NCBI GenBank assembly: GCA_028829895.1
Contig: CM054177.1
Location: 73,751,663-73,815,662 of the forward strand
Length of the DNA: 64,000 nucleotides
DNA from: Sinotaia quadrata
Taxonomy: Eukaryota > Mollusca > Gastropoda > Architaenioglossa > Viviparidae
Direction: 5' to 3'
Positions 55,915 to 64,000 of this stretch are shown here, one piece after another. Each line of letters opens with the position of its first letter. Within the stretch, counting starts at the first letter, position 1. The notes beneath the pieces were generated by a model. The model saw nothing but the letters and a program-made list of their open reading frames with translations. It made no database searches and had not been told where the DNA came from. The translations under genes and the position numbers were made by a program.

Positions 55915-56420
55915 GGTTTGTCAGATTACCTTGACTTTGTAATAGTTCCGGTCTGGGACATGTCAAATTACAATGGCTGTACACCATTTCTGGTCTGCGT
56001 CATGTTAAATTACCATGGTTTTATACTATTTCGTGTCTGGGATATGTCAAAGCACAAAGGCTGTATACCATTTCTTGTCTATGATATGTCAAATTATAAT
56101 AGCTGTACACCATTTCTGGTCTGCGTCATGTCAAATTACCATGGTTTTATACCATTTCTTATCTGAGACATGTCAATTACCTTTGCATTTTATCAATACT
56201 GGTCTGAGAGAGGCAAAATTACTATGGCTTTATACCATTTCTGGTCGGTGACATGTCACATTAACATGGCGTTATACTAGTTCTGGTCGGTGACATGTCA
56301 AATTAACATGGCGTTATACTAGTTCTGGTCGGGGACATGTCAAATTAACATGGCATTATACTAGTTCTGGTTGGTGACATGTCAAATTAACATGGCATTA
56401 TACTAGTTCTGGTCGGGGAA
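55915..56420. repeat. About 43-bp degenerate tandem repeat, about 12 copies
   Basis: Unit contains gacatgtcaaattaacatgg and ttataccatttctggtc. The last five copies are the most alike. Confidence 0.88.
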
Positions 56421-57030
56421 AGTATGTCCCTATTTCTAGCTGAGATGGCAGGGAAAGCAACTCATACACATCTGTGCGTACTAATGCATATGTGCTCAGA
56501 TGTGTTCAGCTGGTCAGTTAGCCCCGATGATTGTTGGATAAATATCAAGCTAATTATTATAACTTGGTAGTTACGTCAGAGCTGGCGCCATCCTTTGAAG
56601 CCTGTATCCTGAGTCTCGGTCGGCCTGCCAATAACGGTGTTTTAGTTAAGGAGAACATGGGACATAAGTCATTCTCTCTGAATTCATAAGCCAGCGGCTT
56701 GAGTGTTTAATTCAAAGGATAAACTTATGAAAAATCTAACTCTTGTGCCGACACAGTGTGATAGAGATTAAAGTGTATCTCTTGACCGAATGCATAAATA
56801 GACATCCAGAATAAGTAGCTAGCTACAGTTCTCTACTAACACTAAATCGAAACAGTTAAAATAGAATATGCAAAGAGAAAAATGTTTTACATGTACATAT
56901 GTAATATTAAACAAGAAGTGTACAGAGAAAGAAGCATTAGAAATACATGTAAAGAGAAAGAAGTGTTACATTGTCACGGTACGAGACTCGGCTGCCGAAC
57001 TTGCATTCATCTTTTCGACTCTGAATCTAC
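56421..57030. other. Region without a recognised gene
   Basis: Unique sequence with a short near-repeat of tgtacagagaaagaag at 56865-56970. Confidence 0.5.
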
Positions 57031-57036
57031 TGCTCA

Positions 57037-57123
57037 ACTCACGGGCCCTAAGTAGAGTAGGCCAAACTCACGGGCCCTAAGTAGAGTAGGCCAAACTCAC
57101 GGGCCCTAAGTAGAGTAGGCCGA
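57037..57123. repeat. 29-bp tandem repeat, 3 copies
   Basis: Unit begins actcacgggccctaagtaga; the copies are identical apart from the last bases. Confidence 0.95.
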
Positions 57124-57324
57124 ACCTTAGATCTCGTGTCTTCACATCTACATGCCATCTCCCCTTTTGCGAGAGGTCCTGGCGATGTTATCCAACTTGG
57201 CCCGTCTCCTGGGTCTGGTTGTAATAACACTCCAGATACTTAGCCAGACTGACCACGTGATTGTCCCTCTTCGCGCGGAAAATCGCCCCACGGTACAGAC
57301 GCCGTCCTGCCATCCTCTCACAGA

Positions 57325-58150
57325 GGTCTTTTTGTATGCCAACGACACTGGTAAAAAGGTCGTTTTGTATGACAGCGGCACTGGTAAAAAGGTCGTTTTG
57401 TATGACAACGGCACTGGTAAAAAGGTCGTTTTGTATGACAACGGCACTGGTAAAAAGGTCGTTTTGTATGACAGCGGCACTGGTAAAAAGGTCGTTTTGT
57501 ATGACAGCGGCACTGGTAAAAAGGTCGTTTTGTATGACAACGGCACTGGTAAAAAGGTCGTTTTGTATGACAACGGCACTGGTAAAAAGGTCGTTTTGTA
57601 TGACAACGGCACTGGTAAAAAGGTCGTTTTGTACCATGTATCAATTTTAATTATGCCAACGGCACTTGTAAAAAGGTCTTTTTTGTACCATGTATCAATT
57701 TTAATTATGACAACGGCACTGGTAAAAAGGTCTTTTTTGTACCATATATCAATTTTAATTATGACAACGGCACTGGTAAAAAGGTCTTTTTTGTACCATG
57801 TATCAATTTTAATTATGACAACGGCACTGGTAAAAAGGTCTTTTTTGTACCATATATCAATTTTAATTATGACAACGGCACTGGTAAAAAGGTCTTTTTT
57901 GTACCATGTATCAATTTTAAATGACAACGGCACTGGTAAAAAGGTCTTTTTTGTACGAATTTTAATTATGACAACGGCACTGATAAAAAGGTCTTTTTTG
58001 TACCATATATCAATTTTAATTATGACAACGGCACTGGTAAAAAGGTCTTTTTTGTACCATGTATCAATTTTAAATGACAACGGCACTGGTAAAAAGGTCT
58101 TTTTTGTACGAATTTTAATTATGACAACGGCACTGATAAAAAGGTCCTTT
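57325..58150. repeat. Compound minisatellite: 33-bp array joined to 54-bp array sharing one core
   Basis: First about nine 33-bp units, then about nine 54-bp units, all with the core cggcactggtaaaaaggtc. The 54-bp units add gtaccatgtatcaattttaa. Both lengths are multiples of three and stop-free, giving open frames of about 340-350 codons on both strands. Confidence 0.95.
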
Positions 58151-58386
58151 TGCCGAGAAAGGTCAGTCAGATTGAACATAATTTATACGTCGTATCAGTA
58201 GTTGCAATTTTAATTATGCTAACGCGTGTTAGATATATTTCTTAGATATATATATGTGTATGTTCGTAATTTTAACTCATTTATTTTTCTACTTTTCATT
58301 GTTGTTTATTATTTGTCATCTGTCTTTCCTTATTTTTCCATGTGTGAGTGACGGGCGTTTGGTGCGGTTGTCAACCTACTGTTCAT

Positions 58387-58688
58387 TCGATATTTAGTGG
58401 ATGTCAATATATGTGTTGTAGACTACGATACTTAGTGGATGTCTATATATGGGTTGTAGACTACGATACTTAGTGGATGTCTATATATGTGTTGTAGACT
58501 ACGATACTTAGTGGATGTCTATATATGTGTTGTAGACTACGATACTTAGTGGATGTCTATATATGTGTTGTAGACTACGATACTTAGTGGATGTCTATAT
58601 ATGTGTTGTAGACTACGATACTTAGTGGATGTCTATATATGTGTTGTAGAGTACGATACTTAGTGGATGTCTATATATGTGTTGTAGA
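58387..58688. repeat. 38-bp tandem repeat, 8 copies
   Basis: Unit gtagactacgatacttagtg plus gatgtctatatatgtgtt, nearly perfect. Confidence 0.96.
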
Positions 58689-58689
58689 A

Positions 58690-59860
58690 TCGACATTTTA
58701 TCTGGCATACCAATGCCATCGGCATCCTACTTTGCCTCTCCCGTCCTGTGCTTCACGAGTGACTAGAACAGGGCTGTCACATTTCGATGGACGCAAAGCT
58801 CGCAGTCTGCGCCACCTGCCTGACTGACCGGGTCTGAGAACCACCACCACCAGTCAGCCAGTCTATCAACGGTTGCAGTCTGGCAAGTCCAAGGAGGCAG
58901 AATATACACGAACTCCTTTTCGGCACACTGTGAACACAAATCCTAATAGTGAACACTAATGTCACACTCGCGCCTTTGTGATTAATCTTATTATAAAGTA
59001 TTTCAGCCACCATTACTTTTTTCTTATAAAGTTTTTTCTGTTTTATCCCCAAGTTCACGAGTACTTGTTTTCTTTTATGTTATCCTTGTTTTCGTTTTTC
59101 TGTCAGGTCGGGATTGGGGGTCTCATCGTAATTTGTAAGTTTGTAAGTTTGTAATTGTAATGTTTTAATTACTGTTTAAACGTAAAAATATACCGAGCCT
59201 TTTAATAGGCTGTCCCAGAAACTTCTCTAACTGGTCTTGCCTGCTCAGTCCTGTTATAAAGTATGTATTGCTTATAAACTTTCCTAATTGTGCATTTGTA
59301 ATGAGCCGTGTAGGTAGTCTGTTTCTATTTGCAAACGTATTTATTTGGGAGTGTTTGTTTGACCTTTTGATATTCTAACTTGTTCTGGAATGTCCCTAAG
59401 TCCTCTTCTCTGAAGTACTTTATATTCTGCTCTACTCCCGACTGTGTTTCTCTACTGCTCTCTTAAATAGTGCACGTATGCTACTCTCTCACAAACGTCC
59501 CTTATTACGTATGTCTTTTAACTGAACACTTTGACAGACTGCAATGCTCACAAACATTCCAGAGCGATTTTAACCCATTGACTGGACCTCTCGCTAACTA
59601 CTGGTGGCATGCACAAGAGATTCAGCATTAAGCCACGTAGGACTGTTTATTCTAGGGGACCGGAAAGACCGCGGAAATTAGTCAGTACTACTGTCGTGGG
59701 CTAATATGCGACCTAAGAATTCGAACAAAAGCAAAAATAACTTTTTTTCTAAAACTAAATTCTTTTTTTCTTATTTTTAAATGAGTTTCACGACAGAGTG
59801 AGATTTTCGTTCATTTTGCAAACAAGCGCAGGTGTCGATGGCGAGGTTTGTATTTTGAAG
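58690..59860. other. Region without a recognised gene
   Basis: Mixed composition, no repeat array and no recognisable open frame. Confidence 0.5.
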
Positions 59861-60016
<156 letters not shown>

Positions 60017-60149
60017 CTTCCAAGGGTTCTAACACGGTTGTAGCACACGGTACGTAATTTATCATCCAAACTATTGTGACTAAGCTCACCACCTTAAGCT
60101 AGGAAGAGATTAAGTATCTTCCGTTAGTTTGTTTCCTTTTTTTCATTCC

Positions 60150-60226
60150 AAGCTGGGATCAAACCCCAGTCTCTTGACCGATAGGTTATGCTAGTGTCCC
60201 ACTTTCTGGGCTACGGCTATTACCCG
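60150..60226 (-). mobile_element. tRNA-derived SINE fragment
   Basis: On the minus strand, gtagcccagaaagtggg (about 60215-60199) matches an A box and ggggtttgatcccag (about 60167-60153) a B box at tRNA-like spacing, followed by an AT-rich tail. It is not a functional tRNA because the acceptor stem does not pair. Confidence 0.55.
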
Positions 60227-60289
60227 GCAACAAACTAACCAAAATCTGATTCATCCACAAATAGACAACAATAAACGAAACATATAGAA

Positions 60290-60560
60290 AGTAAGATGCA
60301 GTAAAGCTAAAATAAGTTATAAATATAAATAAAAAGAAAGTGATATTGAAAAAAACTAAAAAAATTTTAAAGTAAGTGAAACGAACAAAAGTTAAAATAA
60401 TTTATATTAATATAAATGAAAAGAAAGTGATAAACAAAAAAAAATAAAATAATTTATATTAATATAAACGTAAAGTAAGTGAAATATACAAAAGCTAAAA
60501 TAATTTATATTAATATAAAGAAAGTGAGATACAAAAATGCTAAATTAATTTATTTTAAAA
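60290..60560. repeat. Degenerate AT-rich repeat of aataatttatattaatataa units
   Basis: About five diverged units of 50-60 bp with aaagctaaaat and aaagaaagtga words. Confidence 0.7.
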
Positions 60561-60751
60561 TAAATGAAAAGAACCGTAAGAGAGGAACATTCTCTCATCA
60601 AGCATCTGTATTTTACTCAGTGCACTCAACAAACACCTGTCTTTAACACAGTGCACTTAGAAAATGTATTAAGTTTATTTACTCTCAGCAACTCATTGTC
60701 AGACGCTATTTCTTTACTCTCTTTCGCCAGGAGACGATTTTCGCTTTTTCC

Positions 60752-61237
60752 AGAGTCGTGCTGAGTGTAGTTGTGACCAGAGTCGTGCTGAGTGTAGTCG
60801 TGACCAGAGTTGTGCTGAGTGTAGTTGTGACCAGAGTCGTGCTGAGTGTAGTCGTGACCAGAGTTGTGCTGAGTGTAGTCGTGACCAGAGTCGTACTGAG
60901 TGTAGTTGTGACCAAAGTCGTGCTGAGTGTAGTTGTGACCAGAGTCGTGATGAGTGTAGGTGTGACCAGAGTCGTGATGAGTGTAGTTGTGACCAGAGTC
61001 GTGATGAGTGTAATTGTGACTAAAAGTCGTGATGAGTGTAGTTGTGACCAGAGTTGTGATGAGTGTAGTTGTGACCAGAGTCGTGATGAGTGTAGTTGTG
61101 ACCAGAGTCGCGATGAGTGTAGTTGTGACCAAAGTTGTGATGAGTGTAGTTGTGACCAGAGTTGTGCTAAGTGTAGTCGTGACCAGACTCGTGCTGAGTG
61201 TAGTCGTGACCAGAGTCGTGCTGAGTGTAGTCGTTAA
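60752..61237. repeat. 27-bp tandem repeat, about 18 copies
   Basis: Unit contains agtcgtgctgagtgtagttg followed by tgaccag, with c/t and a/t variants. A multiple of three, so it opens frames on both strands. Confidence 0.96.
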
Positions 61238-61940
61238 AATCTGACATGAAAATGTCCGTGCGTTTTAAGTGGGGTCCACATTTTTCATGTTCTTTATCCC
61301 TTGAAGTCAATATGATCTTTATCTAATACCATGCAATAAGCGCCTCCTATGGCTATGAAGTTAAACAATTATTCGTGGCATCCATGAGACCTTTGCACCC
61401 TGCCGAGTGTAGATTCGAACTGCCATTCGACTGCTCTTTAAACAATGTTGTTATTAAAGGTGGGTGTCAGAATCCCAAAAAGAGCGGGTTAATAAAATAG
61501 CAGTTGTTATCAGTAGAACACTCACTGCTTACTTACTTTGTATTCATTATTTTCCTCACTCTTAAACTGTCACGACAGACCACAAAAATTGAAATAGAAA
61601 TATCCCTTAGTCATAGGCAATATTTTACGAATCTTAGGTCTCTGAATCATAAACATTATTTCACAGAGATCTAAATTCTTTTCCAGACTCGCTACAAGGT
61701 TCCAACAACGACTAGCATGTTAGTTACAAATAAATCAACCAACAATAATCACGTGACATTTCTCTGAATAAGAAAATAAAAGTTATCTTAGAATTAGAAA
61801 CAGCTCGTTTCTTTACAGTCCAAAGAGGTCTGCAAGAGATCGCACACAAAGAAAATTACTGAAGAACCCACACAAGGAGCACATTGAGAAGAACCCTTCC
61901 AAGGCCACCTAGCATATATGAATCCGCTGTAACATCACAG
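61238..61940. other. Region without a recognised gene
   Basis: Unique AT-rich sequence; nothing seen. Confidence 0.5.
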
Positions 61941-61944
61941 AAGA

Positions 61945-62155
61945 ACCTCACTAGTGCAAAACGTGAAAGAACCCAGCTAGATTATACAGAAGAGCCCCAC
62001 TAGTGCAAAACGTGAAAGAACCCAGCTAGATTATACAGAAGAACCCCACTTGTGCAAAATGTGAAAGAACCCAGCTAGATTATGCAGAACCCCACTAGTG
62101 CAAAATGTTGAAGAACCCAGCTAGATTATACAGAAGAACCCCACTGGCGCACTCA
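61945..62155. repeat. 49-bp tandem repeat, 4-5 copies
   Basis: Unit contains ccccactagtgcaaaacgtg and aaagaacccagctagattat. Confidence 0.93.
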
Positions 62156-63760
62156 TCAATGAACCGGCTAGTGTGCACAGAAGAATGCCCGCTAGTGCAC
62201 ACATAGAACAATTCAACTAGAGTGAACGCGGAAGAACAGAACTGTATGCATTTACCTGAAATATCGCGTTTGCCCTAGTTAGAACATAATTTTCCGAGTC
62301 TGGCGCTGTGGTTATTATTGCATCATTCGGCACGTGACTAACAAAAAGCACGGCCTTAGCAGCAAATTCAATCATGGGATTTCTTGTTTACATGGTGTAT
62401 GGCTTCCTTCACTTTCTCGCCCAAACCCAGACCATGTTTTCATTGATTCCACATGCAGCCAATCAGACTCAATGAAGACACTTACTCATAATTTTTCTAC
62501 ATAAAATCACGGAAATTATGAGGTGGTGACAATGAAGCAAAGGAAAAATGGTATGATAAAGATCGTCGCTGTCATTAAAAAAAGAGTGTCACTTTACCGA
62601 ATATAATTTCTTTTATTATAAAAAAAAAATAATGTGTTGTGCCTCATTAAGTCGGTGTGCTTTGATGCACCAGAATAATTTAGAGGTGTGTGGGTGGTTG
62701 CGTGCGTTCGAGCATGTGTATGTGGGTGACAGAGTGACGCGTTTATTTCCAAAGATAACAATCAATAAGAGAGTACAGTTCGAGAATGGGAAGAAGTTTG
62801 AAGCCTTGTTAATATTCTCTACAGATAAAAATATAGCAATAAAATGTGTTCATTCATCGCGATATTCGCTTTTTTTTATAGCAAAACCACTGTGGCTTAT
62901 CACGCATCGCCACTGTTTGCAAGTTTATAGCATCCTTCAGAGCTGTGGCTACAGGAATTCTAAGGACAGACACACGTACACATGCACGCATACACACACA
63001 CAGCCATAGGACATCTTTCGTCGGATCATTTATATCGTATGTCATTACATTGTATCATCATATTGGTGTGATTGTGTGATGGTGCGTTTATGCCTGTGCT
63101 TGCGGATGAGTACATGTTTTCGTATGTGTATATATTTTGTTTATTAGTGGATAAAACGTATTTCATGTGTATGTGTCAAAAGGAAAAGCGGGAGAGGGGG
63201 CAGGGGGCAAGGGGCCACTCAGTGCGTCATTATAATGGTTTTGGCGTCTCTCGCAGTCTGTGTAATACCAACCTCTCACTGGAGGATATAGAAAGCAACA
63301 ACAAAAAAAAAAAAAAAAACAATATAAGATGAGATTAATTCTCTACGCATGATCGTGTGGAGACTGGTGATCGTGCCTGCACTGAAACACTTAATGCGTC
63401 ATCAAAACGTAACCAATCAGATTGGATAGTGCTTTCATGAATGGAAAGCGTGCAACTAGCGAATGGCTGCGAATCCATAACCGAAAGTCAGGCCATCCAC
63501 TTACTTGTACTTCCGGAATTAAAGTCCAGAATAAATCATGTATGTTGCAATAGAATAATGGCGTCAACCAATCAGATGGCAGCTTGCGATTAGTAACATT
63601 GCACATAAAGACTCTTCAATCGAGTACATCAAAACACATACTTTGGACATGATATCCCGGATTTAAAAGACTCTAAAGAAAAAAATTACCTGGACATTGG
63701 ACATATAAGTCAGGCCTTTGAGTGTGAAAATATCCCTGCATTATATCGTCAGTCAGAGAA
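62156..63760. other. Region without a recognised gene
   Basis: Unique sequence with poly-A runs (62617-62628, 63302-63320) and two inverted-CCAAT-like words (caaccaatcag) near 63410 and 63565. No gene supported. Confidence 0.45.
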
Positions 63761-63763
63761 GAC

Positions 63764-63905
63764 TAGAAATGTCAAATGTACACCAACCTTTGAATCTACA
63801 AGGTCCACTCAAACAGTCAATGTACACCAACCTTTGAATCTACAAGGTCCACTCAAACAGTCAAATGTACACCAACCTTTGCATCTACAAGGTCCACTCA
63901 AACAC
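63764..63905. repeat. About 45-bp tandem repeat, 3 copies
   Basis: Unit contains aatgtacaccaacctttgaa and ctacaaggtccactcaaaca. Confidence 0.94.
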
Positions 63906-64000
63906 GCATGGTGCCGAAGTGACGTTTCAGCTTAATCTACATATTCTTAAATTCTAAACATAAGTAACTCTAACAAACACTGACCTTAGCCCATTGTGTT

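Noticed and set aside
57148..58201. Open frames of 343 and 349 codons on opposite strands
   Set aside because: Both arise from 33- and 54-bp units without stops. Simultaneous opening on both strands and lack of any family resemblance argue against a gene.
60626..61244. Val/Ser- and Thr/His-rich open frames on both strands
   Set aside because: Product of an 18-copy 27-bp tandem repeat.

Overview
This is a window of animal nuclear DNA: AT-rich, with long introns and very dense microsatellites and minisatellites (CA/GT, CT, GATA, GAGT, ATGG, plus dozens of 20-155 bp tandem arrays). The single recognisable gene is a cytosolic phospholipase A2 of the PLA2G4A type, clearly diverged from the vertebrate sequence. 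Together with the repeat landscape this suggests a lophotrochozoan, most likely a mollusc such as a gastropod. The organism is an inference; the sequence does not name it.

The gene lies on the minus strand, from an ATG at 33857 to a stop at 1635. I reconstruct 16 coding exons joined by GT-AG introns: 33857-32899, 29687-29663, 19100-19019, 17369-17223, 15889-15768, 14840-14803, 13301-13169, 12304-12168, 11552-11330, 10847-10733, 9942-9805, 9321-8682, 8153-7841, 7111-6925, 3810-2717 and 1778-1635. All intron phases agree and the total is 4497 nt, or 1498 residues plus stop, about twice human PLA2G4A (749 residues). In order the protein has: a Ser/Thr-rich N-terminal extension (1-317); a PLA2G4A-like core that begins at Met318, exactly where human Met1 aligns; a C2 domain (about 329-457) with its calcium-binding loops; a catalytic domain with Arg516, Ser544 (GLSGS) and Asp985 (VDAG); a long lid insert carrying an acidic run and an RVxF-like motif; the conserved MAP-kinase-type site (Ser952 in PLSP); and a disordered C-terminal tail of about 300 residues with two NPF motifs and an FFAT-like motif.

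The most unusual structural feature is that several tandem arrays are anchored on exon edges and copy real splice sites: the exon 4 donor (about 10 extra copies), the exon 10 donor, sequence next to the exon 7 donor, and the exon 15 acceptor (a 63-bp in-frame duplication). These are candidate sources of splice variation.

Region by region: 1-1634 is the 3' flank; 1635-33857 is the gene; 33858-34300 is the presumed 5' UTR and promoter; 34300-64000 has no gene I can support and holds microsatellites, minisatellites and tRNA-derived SINE remnants. Long open frames in that half (57.2-58.2 kb on both strands; 60.6-61.2 kb) are by-products of repeat units whose length is a multiple of three.
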